64,000 nucleotides of DNA from Nemertoderma westbladi (Eukaryota > Xenacoelomorpha > Nemertodermatida > Nemertodermatidae): contig JAUCBJ010001800.1 of assembly GCA_032718475.1 (NCBI GenBank), forward strand, positions 16,862 through 80,861, given 5' to 3'. Shown here piece after piece: positions 31,962-43,186 of the stretch. Under the pieces are notes generated by a model. The model saw only the letters and a list, made by a program, of their open reading frames with translations, was not told the DNA's origin and made no database searches. Position numbers and translations under genes: made by a program. Positions within the stretch are counted from its first letter, which is position 1. Each line of letters opens with the position of its first letter.

Positions 31962-32978
31962 ATGGTCGTTATATCTAAGCGCCAATGTCCCGGGAGCAAC
32001 TTGCGCGTGGGTTGGACTGTAGAAAATTCACCGCTCGCTGTGCGCGTCGTAAATGGTACGTATATGGACTTCTTAACTACTGGTCATCCTATCGACCTAC
32101 ACGATACGAACGATATAGACACCAAAAGGGAAATGGTTTTATTTAAATATCATACCCAGCGGAAGCGGAACGATAAACTGAGACTCGAACACGAAAATTC
32201 TATTCGAAACCGACTCGAAAGTGCAGATGTTGAAGAGCCGGATAAACGCAGCGACTTCACCAAATACCTGGAATTCTTGAGAGAAACCTATTTCGATATT
32301 ACCAGTCAACAGAATCTAGAAACTCGATATCCTCAAGGTATACATCATGACCGCATGGTAGAACTCAAACGGCTCTATTCCACTATGATGTATCTTACCG
32401 CCGATCGACCGCTACCTGTTGTACCGGATAGCTTCGAACAGATGGAGGAATATTGTAAAACTGGAGAACGATCACCCACGTTTCCCCTACAAGACGTGCG
32501 TCTTTAGTATTATTGCAATGAATGCCCAAGACCCAACCAACAAACGAAAAGACATAAACATCCGCGGAGACGTTGCTTTAAACACGGTTTTACTCGCTAT
32601 ATTTACGGGAGTTTCGAGCGAAACTTGTTCGATGTATCACCTACGCTCGTTCGACTCGGACGATCCTTAAATAAACCAATGATCAGAGTTTCGGAATACT
32701 CGATCAGACCTCCTCATTCCCTAGTGAGACCTCAGACTCTTGATCCTATTAGTATGACGGATCCTCCCGAGCTGTACTCACTGCTCAAAGATCTAGTGTT
32801 ACCTGAACAATTAGTCGGTGGCACCCCGGTTGTGGGCTTCCTAGATATTAGCCCATCCTACCTAGCCGGATTGGGACGCGGACATTTAATATCGCCGTTT
32901 AACCCTTACCATCGTCCCGGCTTAACACGATATAACCTGTCACCAAAGTGGCGGAGAGCATTGTACCAAATGAGTTAG
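31962..32978 (+). pseudogene. Element A ORF3, N-terminal part, one internal stop
   Basis: The frame from the ATG at 31,962 is open for 181 codons, meets a TAG at 32,505-32,507, and stays open in the same frame to 32,978. The first part aligns with the N-terminus of element B ORF3: a basic helical stretch (FKYHTQRKRNDKL), LRETYFD, then LKRLYSTMMYLTADRPLPV in A against ISRLYHTMQYLKAHEPMPA in B. Just beyond the stop comes YYCNEC...RCFKHG, the same CxxC...CxxH motif as in B. The rest is Pro/Leu-rich and aligns with the decayed ORF3 of element C. No exonuclease motifs remain. Function unknown. Confidence 0.65.
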
Positions 32979-33147
32979 ACGCTATTCTACAAAGATCAGA
33001 AAAGGAACTTATGCTTGTTCAGATAAACGTAAATTGCACTAGCAAGTCCAAGCGGTAAACAAAGTAACTATATCTCAGTTCGATCGGGAAATCCAGAATC
33101 TCTAAGAAGTTATCGAACTTGGACGACCCTATTCTCTGCGAGAGTTT

Positions 33148-33369
33148 TTGGATGAACGTATCCAGCTACGAGGAGGAAAATCAGCTCGAGGAGAAGCATA
33201 TCGAAACGGCGGATACCCCGACCATAATCCTACACCTTCTGATGCAATCATATTGCACCCTTCACCCAGGATTTATAGCCCTCCTAGTAAAGTGGCTCGC
33301 CCCAAAGAGAAAAGGACTCTTGCTAGCCTCAAAAAACTGCGTAAACGCCGTCCTCGTAAGAAAGACTAA
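33148..33369 (+). pseudogene. Element A ORF3, basic C-terminal tail
   Basis: A 73-codon open piece in another frame, ending PSKVARPKEKRTLASLKKLR and then KRRPRKKD. It is Pro-rich then strongly basic, like the tail of ORF3 in element C (PPPKRRKRPPIKKRN). It is probably the end of ORF3 after a frameshift in 32,978-33,148. An overlapping frame (33,119-33,382) looks less plausible. Confidence 0.45.
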
Positions 33370-33440
33370 CTGTTTAGAGTAACTTTATATTTTAGAAACT
33401 GTGATTTGTTATATTTTATAGACTTAATAATCCCATTTTC

Positions 33441-33449
33441 TGGGAGCGG
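33441..33449 (+). promoter_or_regulatory. Element A 3' polypurine tract
   Basis: TTTTC-TGGGAGCGG directly precedes the 3' LTR start TGTAAAGG. By position this is the primer site for plus-strand DNA synthesis. Confidence 0.85.
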
Positions 33450-34615
33450 TGTAAAGGCTTTTGCGTAATTAGCTGGTTATTTTCCCCTTAAAGTACTCTG
33501 TAGTTGGTTTAACCAGCATAAAAGGCCGTGTCCTTACTGTATTGTTGTTTTAGAGGACATAAAAGCCATTTCTTCCGTATGTGTACTTTAGCAGACATGA
33601 TTAGCAATTCTATGACGCAATAAGCCGGATCCTCTTGAAACAGTGTAGATACCATGACGACGGCTAACAGCTGATATTGCCACGTAGAACATCTCTTTGT
33701 TCTTTGTTCTCTCTTTGTTCGGTCGACCAATCAGAGCGTTTTTTGCCTCTGTGTTGGAGATGGTGTATAGAAACTAGGGAAGGGAATCAGTATGTGATTT
33801 TTCCACAGCCTACAACACCGGCGTGGAACCTCCGTGTTTCAGTCTTTAGTCTTACATTAGTAGGCTTAATTATAGAATGTATATCCGTTATCAATGCAAT
33901 GCTTACTGATCATATCAAACTCAGTCACTCATAATCATTCATACCTTAACATTACTGCTTTTACTGTCGGTTATTCATTATATTTGTTGATGGAACATTA
34001 TATTCGGAATACTGATAAACAATCAGACACCCCAATCTTCTTGATATACTAAAGGTTAGAGAGACCGGATACATATAACGATTGCGACTTACATTAAGTG
34101 GTTTGAAGTGAATCTAATGCTATTTTATAGGCCCTACACGTATTGTCTGTTGTTCTCCTTATATGTGACTAAAATTAGTGAAGGTCGGCAGATTGGTGTG
34201 CAGCATTGTGCAGCATTGTGTATGATTGTGATTGATAACGAAGCATCTCCTAAAGAATGCGCCATATACGTGAATCTATAGCCATCCCGTTGTGTCTGGT
34301 TTAAGTCATAACTCTGTTTATATATTTAAAGCGCCACGTCCTAAAGGAACTGTTAATATTTCCCGAAAGTGAATAATATTTGTCAGAGATTATATATATT
34401 AAGATCAGTCGAATAATACAGTAGGCCTATCCCGCAATACGATTAGGCTTCCGAATCCAGTCTCCCGGGTATATCCAGCGGGTGAATGATCGCGCATAGA
34501 CTGGTTTCGGCTAATGTAGTGTATCAAATATTTGTCGTAGGCTAAAGACTATCTATTATCTAGAAGACATCCTAATTTGGCAGGTTAAACTGCTAAAGGT
34601 CTGAAAGCGCGAACA
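33450..34615 (+). repeat. Element A 3' LTR (1166 bp)
   Basis: Begins TGTAAAGGCTTTTGCG and ends AAAGCGCGAACA. It differs from the 5' LTR by about six substitutions and by a 64-bp block at 34,286-34,349 that includes TTTATATATTTAAAG, a TATA-like stretch. A short GTGCAGCATTGTGCAGCATTG duplication is present in both LTRs. Confidence 0.95.
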
Positions 34616-34620
34616 AGATC

Positions 34621-36000
34621 CCTCTCCATCTCTGGCCCTCTCCTCTTCAATGACCTTGTGCTGTTGGAGTCAGCAGCATTTACCTTCCCTTTGGCCTTTT
34701 ATCTATTTACGGAATCATTACAAGTTCTTTCTTCGTGATATATCTTCTACCACATAATTGACATTGACTGTATGGCCACATCCACCTAGAACTAAACTGT
34801 GTGAAATTTATCCAAGGTTATAGTAGATGAGTGCACTCAACAAGGCGAAACAGACAGTCATTACCCCGCAAAAGCGAAGTTTGCTAGCTATACATATAGG
34901 GTTTGATGATTATCCTGGCAAGCATCTCAATAATACACTTGTGTTGGATAGTTTGATAAATAATGTAGAAAGAATTTCCAGACATTTATCAACTTCGCTT
35001 GAATTTACACCATGAAGTATTGGTTGGAATTGGTTAGAATTGCATTGGTTTGGAATAATGACAGAATGATACTGTGATGACCAGATAGATTTCTCCATTA
35101 TCTTTACTACATTACCTTTATAGACTGGTTCTTGGCTTCTTTGTGCAGGATATCTTGGATACTTTTACCATACTACAGTTGTAATTTATCTACTGTGGTT
35201 ATAGTCAGCTGATGCGATGCTCCGCCATGTGGCTTACCATTTACTTTCAGTCCTTTGGCCAGTAAATCCCGGAGACTCTTTCAACATCATTTTTGAGTAT
35301 GACCAATGTCATCTAGTTTCTCTAATCTATGACAGTCTGGTTTCTCATTTTATAAATGACTTCTCCATCTTCCCTCAGGTTCTTGTCAAATTCTAGCTTC
35401 TCATATCTGCAGTTATTTCCTGATAATCATCAAATCTGTCACATACACTATACGTAGGTATCCAAAACTATGCTATATGAGTCACCATCACAGATCATAG
35501 ATGTATAACTCAGCATATAATCCTCTTACCTAACTCCACATTTTCTTTGCTACTGCTTCAAGTATAATCTAGTAGACACTCTTATTGGTATTTCTCCATA
35601 CATTACAATTAGTATATTTTACATATGGACAATAATTACATTTAGAACAAATCGTGGAGCACATAGCATAATCTAAAACCTTTCCTGTATTTAACAGTAA
35701 TCACGAACCCAGCTCCATAGTTGGCAGTATGCCATCGTTTTGACCATGTAGCATCAAAAGTAACTTCAGTAGTGTCAGTAATAATTTTATTAGCATATCA
35801 ATGATCCCCTGGGCATTATCGTCGTAATGGCAATTTCTTTGCAACAACGGGGTGTATGGTACTAAGATGCTGCTGCTATACAGGTTTTGAAAATGAACAA
35901 GGACACCCCACGACTTCTTCATATGTTTTCAAGCCTTCTAACCCCACAGCAATCTCTAAACAGGCATTTGTATTGCGTTTGTTTATATATATCTACAGTG
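34621..36000 (-). pseudogene. MULE-like transposase remnant, copy 2
   Basis: From 34,853 to 36,000 it runs parallel to 1-1134 with roughly 95 percent identity and a handful of indels. The minus strand reads FDATWSKRWHTANYGAG in one frame and TGKVLDYAMC in the next, then further down LLRCLPG. Copy 2 lacks the NPNES-coding bases kept in copy 1, so copy 1 is slightly more complete there. Beyond copy 1's truncation, copy 2 continues to 34,621 with FALLSALIYYNLG, which fits the end of this domain. Element A inserted just to its left. Confidence 0.5.
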
Positions 36001-36235
36001 GCTCTCCCCATCTACAGTGGACTATCTCTCTTTGACTATTTAATCGATTTAATTCAAAATCGATATTAGTTAATTGTTTCATTTTATTGTTTACAGCTTC
36101 CTGCATGGCTTGCAGGTTTAGTGGGGACTCGTTTACTTTTTCCCTATAAAGGGAGTCCTCGTTCGCCCGGGCGACCTTTTTACTCGCCCCTGTGGGCCCC
36201 ATGTCCCCCACCGACTCAACTGAACCAATGGACAC
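36001..36235 (-). other. Unassigned minus-strand open frame (80 codons)
   Basis: The frame reads KVNESPLNLQAMQEAVNNKM...ELNRLNSQ, a helical, gag-like composition, but I recognise no family. It lies between the MULE remnant and the left piece of element C. It may be a scrap of another retroelement. Confidence 0.25.
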
Positions 36236-36329
36236 GGCCGGCCATAAGGCGGCATGGTGTCCATCACGAGAGTCGGTGATGGGGGATAAAATAGGGCCCA
36301 GACTTTGGGTGTTATGGGGATGGGCGAAG

Positions 36330-37148
36330 GGGGTACTAGATTGGCTGGATAAACACGAATATTATGATACCCCGGTCGTTGTTGGTATGATTTCTACATC
36401 TCTGCCCAAAGGCAGAGTGTATCCACAAGATGGGATCGCAACGTACTGAATGCGCTACTCAATAACAAACCAGCTCTGGGCATGAAGGACTTCATAAAAT
36501 ACCTCGATTATGAATCCTCGTTACTTATGATTACTCAACGCCGTGAACGCAACGCGGACCCGAAACTCGACAAAAATCCTACAACTAAACGTCGAGAGTG
36601 AGTATCAATATCTGATATCAATATAATAATGCTTGCTATATTTGGGTCAGATATATATATACTGTATATATCAGTATATAGCCGGTACAACAATACCAGA
36701 ATACAGTCAGGCAGTTGGCACGGCATAAGCAGACACATTCAGTACACAGTCAGACAAAGGTAATAAGGTACCGGTAATACTGTTGTAGGCTATATCAGCC
36801 ATACTAAAATATAACCACCACCAAGATAATATATAATTAAGGTACTGTATAACTTGGAACACATATGTGAAAATGCCCTACCCGACATTGAAAACTTCTG
36901 GGTACCCAGAGCTTATTTCCCTAACGCTCTGCCATCGCACACGTACCAATTACACGTGTTCGGTGACGCTAGTGACAAGGGCATTGGTATCATAGCCTAT
37001 TATAGGGCCACTACACCCCAAGACACTCGGGTGTCATCACTAGTACTGTAGCGTCCAAATCTTTGATAAAATGCAAAGATTTAACAGTGCCAAGAACTGA
37101 ACTAAAGGCCGCACTGTTTGCAACTACTGTTGCCAAAAATATCCCTGA
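36330..37148 (+). pseudogene. Element C gag core and RNase H start
   Basis: The first piece (about 36,330-36,600) reads VLDWLDKHEYYDTPVVVGMI and STSLPKGRV, matching LDWLGKSHEYQSAMVIRAVA and STLPKGG of element A gag; it then loses frame. After roughly 250 bp of unrelated AT-rich sequence, RNase H begins at about 36,855 with YQLHVFGDASDKGIGIIAYY and, after a frameshift, VPRTELKAALFATTVAKN. It ends at the target duplication CCTGA (37,144-37,148) where element B entered. Confidence 0.8.
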
Positions 37149-37275
37149 TATAGAATTATATTCTCTAAATGCCGTGGATTTTCAAAATTTTTATTTTATT
37201 CGAATTAACTTTGTTAAAAGATTACATTAAGTCCTCATTTGTATTTGCTATATCTATTTGTACGATGATTAGTCA

Positions 37276-37343
37276 AGTGGTTCAGTAGCTCAGTCGGTAG
37301 AGCGTTGGAAATTATATGTAGTGTGTATTGAGTTCGAATCCTT
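37276..37343 (+). other. tRNA-like segment in element B 5' LTR (degraded)
   Basis: TAGCTCAGTCGGTAGAGCG is a perfect tRNA D-arm and pol III A-box. GAGTTCGAATCC about 30 nt downstream matches a T-arm and B-box. The 3' end (TAGTAGGTGCG in the other LTR) is deleted here. The anticodon arm does not fold convincingly, so this is a tRNA-derived, SINE-head-like piece and not a functional tRNA gene. Confidence 0.55.
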
Positions 37344-37559
37344 ATTATTTTTTGTGCAGAATTTCAACTCATTTAAATTGACCGCTACAAATTAATTGCA
37401 TTTGCTCGAAGTAAGATTAACCAATGAGACTGTAGTTATTAGATTGTAACCAATGTCGTACAAGTTATATATTTGCTGGACCAATAGCTATCTTTAAAAA
37501 CCTGTTAGAACTCATAGAACAATCGAGAATTTTCTCGATTGATTGCGGCACAAATTTGG

Positions 37560-37567
37560 TATAAAAG
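37560..37567 (+). promoter_or_regulatory. TATA box of element B 5' LTR
   Basis: TATAAAAG, 19 nt after a CAATCGAGA/TCTCGATTG hairpin. AATAAA follows about 137 bp downstream (37,697-37,702), a normal distance for a short R region. The identical pair occurs in the 3' LTR at 54,276 and 54,413. Confidence 0.7.
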
Positions 37568-39053
37568 GTGCGATTTCGTTCATTAGTTATATATCTAAAT
37601 CAGATTATATCTAAATCTCAGTCTATATCTCAATCATTCGTGATTTAGATTATCTTTATCTATTAGTTTCTTGTTACGTTTATGTATATCTTCTGTAATA
37701 AAGTCAGAATTATCGCTAATCTGCCCTTTTTCTATCTGTTCTACTATGCTTCACCACGGTGAACTCAACTGAGGGACAGGATGGCTGGCTAAACATCGGG
37801 CCACAGCAATGAACGGGAACATCTAAGGAATGTAGACAGGAGACAACCCGCAATATCACTCTTAGTTATTCGCCCATCGCCTGAAAGGTTAGACAGCGTT
37901 CGATGCCTTGCTACCTAAGTATAAGACCAAAGATCGAAGGTAGAGGTAGTGACACGCTGTACGCCTAAAATTACATCTAGGGACTGTACTGTTTTAATTC
38001 GGGAAAAAACCGCAGTAGACCTTCATATTCCTACGGGGGGAGAGCAGGCAGAGATACTAGTACGCAGATAGGACGTAGGCACACCGGTACAAAGCATACA
38101 CATTGGTAGGGTGCAGCAAACTGTACGCCTAACTCTTGCTAAGTACAGGTGCGTCTGTGACTATTTGTAGTACAACGGTGTCCATTGCATTAGAACTTGT
38201 AGGCCAGGAGGGTTACTGTGTTTCACCTGAATTAGGATTGTACCGTTCAGGCGGTAGGGCAGTTTACGACTAGGCGCAAATAAATTGAGGCTAATTAGGG
38301 ATACTAACATCTACCGTGTCCCCGCCGACATCCTGATAGGAAGTTACCAAGCCCACCTAGGTAACCAAAATTCTAGATAGGACGCCAGGCTAGCTATTAG
38401 TAACCGTACGCCTACTGTAGTAAACTAACACATTTCTTCTTAGCATTAGGGACCTGGTAAATTAAAATTGCCGAATTCTGGGCGTAGCATTAACCTTATG
38501 CCCGAATTTGAGTCCTGGAAATACGCAAGAGGGGAAGGAGCCTTATCATTCGTGAGTATTGGACCTACAAGTTACAAAATTAGAATATTCGTAAAATGCA
38601 CACCGTACCCAGTAATTATATATATGAAGGAGCAAAACTGATCTTGACGGTTCAGAATTAACACACGCGAGTTAGAAATTATTTACACCTCAAAATATAT
38701 AAAATTAACTTTTGTCCGTACTGCACTTTGCCCGCTAGTTAGACATCTCCAGATCTCTGCACCTAGCTAGCGTCCTTTTCGCCCAACCATATAAATCACA
38801 CCGCGGCAAAGTATACGAGCCCCTTAGTCCGTCAGTGAGTCAGCCTGATTTTAGGATTCGCTGCGCGGGATTTTGTTTTATCGAAGTTTGTCCGTTCGTA
38901 GACTGTTTTCTGCCTCACCGGTTATAAGAGACCGATACTGCAATATATTCGCTTACTTGGAGTTTACTGTTTTGGTGATAAGGTCGGATTTATGATTTGA
39001 TTCACAAACTCTACAGTAGGATATTGCAGGTATTGTTACTGTCTCTTCATTTA

Positions 39054-39842
39054 GTAGGAATATGAAGGTCTAAAGTTATTTGAAAATTTTTGTATTTTGA
39101 GGTAAAATTTATATTTGATTAGCTAAGTGCTAATTTTTTGAAATAAAATTTGATTTGAACCGCGTGTAAAATATTTTGCAATTGAATACCGGTGTTTAAA
39201 AGGGTTTAAATACCATATTGTACCGGTACAAAATTTTCGTAAAAGTAAAACCTAACTCTTTTGTTTTTCAGGATTCAGAACTCATTTCTAGACTGTAACG
39301 AGAGCAAGACCGTGTTTAGCAAGTTTGGGAGATAGATAACCCAACAACTTTGGTTGGGAAAATCGCACTTCGTCCGCAACGCTGGAAACGGAAAGGTTCA
39401 CGTCCGGTTTGTATCTGGGAATCTGTTTTTCTGGAGAATTATTGGAGTGGGTGAGTTTGAAAAGTTGCATAAATAAGTTAGGCATTACCGTATTAGTTAA
39501 AATTATTGTGGGTTCCACTGTCTCAAGTATTTATGCATTCTGTACGATTTCTTTGTTCATTGCTGAATTAGTCCGTATTATTGTATTTAATTTACATTTT
39601 GATAACGCATATCGTTATCCGATTTATTTGTTATAAAATTGGCCGCTAGGCTAATTTTATTATATACTTATTCCGTGACATTTATTTGCTGTAAAATTGG
39701 CCGTTTAGGCTAATTTTATCCATCTGCTATAAAATCGGCCGGTAGGCTAATTTTATATGACTGTAATTAGTACCGTTTTGATATAAATACGGTAAATTTG
39801 ATACTTTGACACTCACATTTTACTTGACTTACAACTACCGAA
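39054..39842 (+). other. Element B leader
   Basis: 789 bp without a supported ORF. It includes three short repeats of TAAAATTGGCCG(C/T)TAGGCTAATTTTAT near 39,635-39,755. A primer-binding site right after the LTR (GTAGGAATATGAAGG) could not be matched to a tRNA by eye. Confidence 0.6.
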
Positions 39843-42800
39843 ATGAGTGACAAACAAGACTATACGAAGAATACACCTACCGACTATGACTCATGTGACG
39901 CGGATAAGTCAGCAGCGGAAGAACTACAAGGGAAGACTTGTGAGCCTACCGAACCTACACCGTGTGCGTCACCAGTACATCCAACGGGAGTACCGGATGC
40001 CGTAGTACGAGGCGACGGCAGGACTGAGGATTTCCTAACGGTCCCGCAACCTAGATACAGGGAAACGGAGATGGTAAGTTCAGTAGGAAGCACAGAAAGT
40101 GTGGTTAGAAGCGTCGGAGGCTACATGGCGCATATTACTAGGAGTATTGGAGAAGGCCAACGCGTATTAGACGAGTTGACCGCTCCGATGTCTCGATTCG
40201 AGTTCTACACCCTCCAGGTTAGAGTACAAAGTAGAGTACATAAGTACGTAGATAATCTAATTGGTCTACAAGATCTAGCTAGACAGAGACAGGATGTGGA
40301 TACTCAACTTAGAATCCTCGAGAAACTAATGATCGCTAGAGAGAAACTGATTCAGTTTAAGTCGACGATTAGGCAGATACAACAGGAACAAGCGGACCAG
40401 TTGTTAGGTGAGTCAGTTTCGGACGAATTATTGCAGCCCGAGGAAGAACAGGAACTGTACCGACTGGATGGACAATTGAAACATCTGACGGACCACTTAC
40501 GTATGTGCGGTGAAGACGTCGGCGATTTGGAAACCGTGCCGGAATATACGAGGGAAACTTCACCCGTACAAATCGAATCGGCACCGGGAATACTGGACCA
40601 ATCGTTAGTGAGTATTGGCGAGGTAAGTATAGTGACGTCAGAAATTTCCAGACAGCAACAACAGCACTATAGACAACAACGGGAAATTGAGGAACAAACT
40701 CAACTGTTGACGGTACAAGCGGCGGTAGAAGAAGAAAAACTACGCGTTGCAAATGTTGCAAGAATCTCTCATCTGCAAGAACAAGCCGAGTTGGAAGCAG
40801 CTGAGATGGAAAGGTTGGAGCTAGAAATAGCACAGCGAACAGCGGCAGCTGAGTTAGCGCAACAAGCGGCAGCAGCTGAGTTAGAACGACGAGCGGCAGC
40901 AGCTGAGTTAGAACGACGAGCAGCAGCAGCGGAACTAGAGCGACGAGCAGCGGAGTTGGAAGAACACAAGCGAGTTTCGGAAGTAAGAGCTGAGATGAAA
41001 AAACGGCAAATAAAGGCTCAATCAGCTATACGACAAGCGGAGTTCGAGGCGCAACAACAACAGACGGAACAACGCGAGAAAGAAGTTAAACTTCATTTCG
41101 AACTCGAGAAGAAGGCGAGAGAATTAGCCAACGCGAAGGAAGATCTGGATCTACAAGCCCGCGATCGATCGATGAGATCTCGTGACGGACATGATTTGGA
41201 CCAGATAGAGGTAAGGCACCGCCAAATTCAGGAACGAATGAAGGAAGGAAGTGTAGGGGCACCTGGGCGAGAAAGACAATTAGTTAAAGACTTATGTCAA
41301 AGATTCCCTCAAGTAACTCCTATGTTTGCACCAGTTACGACTAAGGAACCTGTTTCGATTGCTGGTAGTAGTAATATTTCTCCTATCCATGGTGCGACGG
41401 AACACAGGTTTGTTATTCCGGACAAGTTTACACCGCCAAGAGCAACGTCATCGCCTATTCTGAAAGTCAAGGTAAGTAACCCACCGATTATAGATCGTAG
41501 TAGTTTGTTGACCAGACCTGCACTGCTGACGACTAAACAGGTGAGTCCACCTTTGACACCAAAACCCGTTACGCACTACACGTACCCAATGACGTTTAGG
41601 CCTACAAGGCCTTTAGATTCAAACGCTGTCATTCGACCACCGTTTAATCAGTTTACATCGCAATCTACAACTTCGAGGAAGACTTGTGAGCCTACCAAAC
41701 AACGGAGAACAGTGGATACGCGACCGTTTAATCAGTTTACATCGCAATCTACAACTTCGAGGAAGACTTGTGAGCCTACCGAACAACGGAGAACAGTGGA
41801 TACGCGACCGTTTAATCAGTTTACATCGCAATCTACAACTTCGAGGAAGACTTGTGAGCCTACCGAACAACGGAGAACAGTGGATGATGTTCCGAAACGG
41901 AATGTTAGAATTCGAACGACACAACGGACGCGAGCACGTCGACCAACATATCCAGGTGACAGTAGTACTTCAAGCGAGTCGGATTACCCGGAACGCGAGG
42001 TATTTAGAACAGGAGCGGCCGACGAATATAAACGTGAGCGTTCAGATAACTCCTTTATCGATAATCCTCCACACAATACACCAACACAGAAAGCGTTACA
42101 ACCAACAGACGCGATTAGTACGCAACAATTCGCCGATCTAATGCGACCAGTTGTAGACAAGTTGGCCCAGATAGAAGAACGTTTAGAAGAAACTCAAACT
42201 GATAGTTCGCGAGGTAACGAACACTCTAGACACCCGAAGCAGCAAAGAAAACAACCCTCGAGAAACACCTCGTATCAAGGAAAAGCGCCAAGACGAGAGA
42301 ACATCAACTCGATTGCCAACCAAGGACGCGAAACTTTGAACGTGGCCGAGGAGATAGCAAAATTTGCAGCGAGACAAGGACTACCGGTGCAACAACCACT
42401 GAAGTTTTCCGGTAACTCGAAACATTGGCACACCTTTGAGGACTACATCGAAACACAAATAGCAGCGTGCGCCTTTACATCAAGGGAAAAATTCAACTAC
42501 CTGCTACAAACGCTGACGGGAGAACCGAAACGTTTAGCGGAGACCTTTGTCGGTGTACCAGACGCCTTCGAACTAGCGTACGATCGCTTAACTTCGATTT
42601 ACGGAGGCACCGTAAGCATGGCTAAGTCAGTCATAGAAGAACTCTGTAAGGGGGGGGCTATAACAAAACCCGTTGACTTACTGAAATTAGCTGACGAGAT
42701 TAAGAACGCCATTACTACACTACGCTCGATTGGACAACTTGACTACGCGAACACTCCGACAGTCCTATTGAAAATAATAGGAAGATTACACCATCGACTT

Positions 42801-42860
42801 CGTCGGGAGTGGCGAAAGATAGAATATCAGCGAGAAGAGAGGAGAAGAGCGGATTCTTGA
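39843..42860 (+). CDS. Element B gag
   Basis: A 1005-codon ORF from ATG. Residues 1-75 are acidic and polar. Residues about 260-470 form a long coiled coil with AAAELERR repeats at about 333-373. A 28-residue unit (RPFNQFTSQSTTSRKTCEPT plus EQRRTVDT) is repeated three times at about 599-682. The gag core follows from about 849 (FSGNSKHWHTFEDYIETQ, TGEPKRLAETFVGV, LTSIYGG), the capsid-type domain of BEL gag also present in element A. The ORF ends within the core's C-terminal part; homology continues in another frame (42,809-43,141), so an indel or recoding site lies near 42,810-42,860. It would form the particle shell. Confidence 0.88.
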   Translation: MSDKQDYTKNTPTDYDSCDADKSAAEELQGKTCEPTEPTPCASPVHPTGVPDAVVRGDGRTEDFLTVPQPRYRETEMVSSVGSTESVVRSVGGYMAHITRSIGEGQRVLDELTAPMSRFEFYTLQVRVQSRVHKYVDNLIGLQDLARQRQDVDTQLRILEKLMIAREKLIQFKSTIRQIQQEQADQLLGESVSDELLQPEEEQELYRLDGQLKHLTDHLRMCGEDVGDLETVPEYTRETSPVQIESAPGILDQSLVSIGEVSIVTSEISRQQQQHYRQQREIEEQTQLLTVQAAVEEEKLRVANVARISHLQEQAELEAAEMERLELEIAQRTAAAELAQQAAAAELERRAAAAELERRAAAAELERRAAELEEHKRVSEVRAEMKKRQIKAQSAIRQAEFEAQQQQTEQREKEVKLHFELEKKARELANAKEDLDLQARDRSMRSRDGHDLDQIEVRHRQIQERMKEGSVGAPGRERQLVKDLCQRFPQVTPMFAPVTTKEPVSIAGSSNISPIHGATEHRFVIPDKFTPPRATSSPILKVKVSNPPIIDRSSLLTRPALLTTKQVSPPLTPKPVTHYTYPMTFRPTRPLDSNAVIRPPFNQFTSQSTTSRKTCEPTKQRRTVDTRPFNQFTSQSTTSRKTCEPTEQRRTVDTRPFNQFTSQSTTSRKTCEPTEQRRTVDDVPKRNVRIRTTQRTRARRPTYPGDSSTSSESDYPEREVFRTGAADEYKRERSDNSFIDNPPHNTPTQKALQPTDAISTQQFADLMRPVVDKLAQIEERLEETQTDSSRGNEHSRHPKQQRKQPSRNTSYQGKAPRRENINSIANQGRETLNVAEEIAKFAARQGLPVQQPLKFSGNSKHWHTFEDYIETQIAACAFTSREKFNYLLQTLTGEPKRLAETFVGVPDAFELAYDRLTSIYGGTVSMAKSVIEELCKGGAITKPVDLLKLADEIKNAITTLRSIGQLDYANTPTVLLKIIGRLHHRLRREWRKIEYQREERRRADS

Positions 42861-43141
42861 AGTTGGAAGACGTCTACTTACTGATATCCAGAGAGGCAGT
42901 AGTCGAGACGCGTTCGAACTACACGGACCACCATATTGTGGCGGAAGGAATAACCTTACCATCCTCCAACAGACAAAAACCACCGATGACATCCACAAAG
43001 ACGGTTACCTACGCAACATCGACCGACACCCGACAATTTTCGGACAGTAATAAGGTATCCGCACCAATTGGAACCAAACAGATCCGACAGCAACTGAGCA
43101 CAGACTTTAGCGGTTGCCAATATTGCGAACGGCTAGGTTAA
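42861..43141 (+). pseudogene. Element B gag C-terminal continuation
   Basis: In the frame open from 42,809 to 43,141 the sequence runs SGFLKLEDVYLLISREAV ... GCQYCERLG, where CQYC begins a zinc knuckle. The frame then meets a stop and the continuation lies in the frame open from 43,187. Read as the linker between gag core and the second knuckle. Confidence 0.6.
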
Positions 43142-43186
43142 TGACATACTAGCCATAAACTGAGAGGTTTTCGACTATTCCGCGAA

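Larger units (their letters stand above)
17674..34615 (+). mobile_element. Element A: complete 16.9-kb BEL/Pao retrotransposon
   Basis: The boundaries are exact. The left LTR begins TGTAAAGG at 17,674 after AGATC (17,669-17,673) and the right LTR ends GCGAACA at 34,615 before AGATC (34,616-34,620). This is a 5-bp target duplication, with TG...CA ends. The order is LTR, long leader, gag-N ORF, spacer, gag core/protease/RT, RNase H, integrase, internal polypurine motif, ORF3, PPT, LTR. I count about six substitutions plus one block replacement between the LTRs, so the insertion is young. At 16.9 kb it is far larger than the usual 5-10 kb BEL element. The pol frames contain at least two frameshifts and a stop, so this copy looks non-autonomous as read. 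Confidence 0.95.
37149..39053 (+). repeat. Element B 5' LTR (1905 bp)
   Basis: Ends are TATAG...ATTTA rather than the usual TG...CA, fixed by comparison of both LTRs and by the CCTGA duplication. It carries a tRNA-like segment at 37,276-37,343, a TATA box at 37,560 and AATAAA at 37,697, so U3 and R are short and the inferred U5 exceeds 1.3 kb. It is 11 bp shorter than the 3' LTR, mostly from a 10-bp loss inside the tRNA-like part. Confidence 0.93.
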
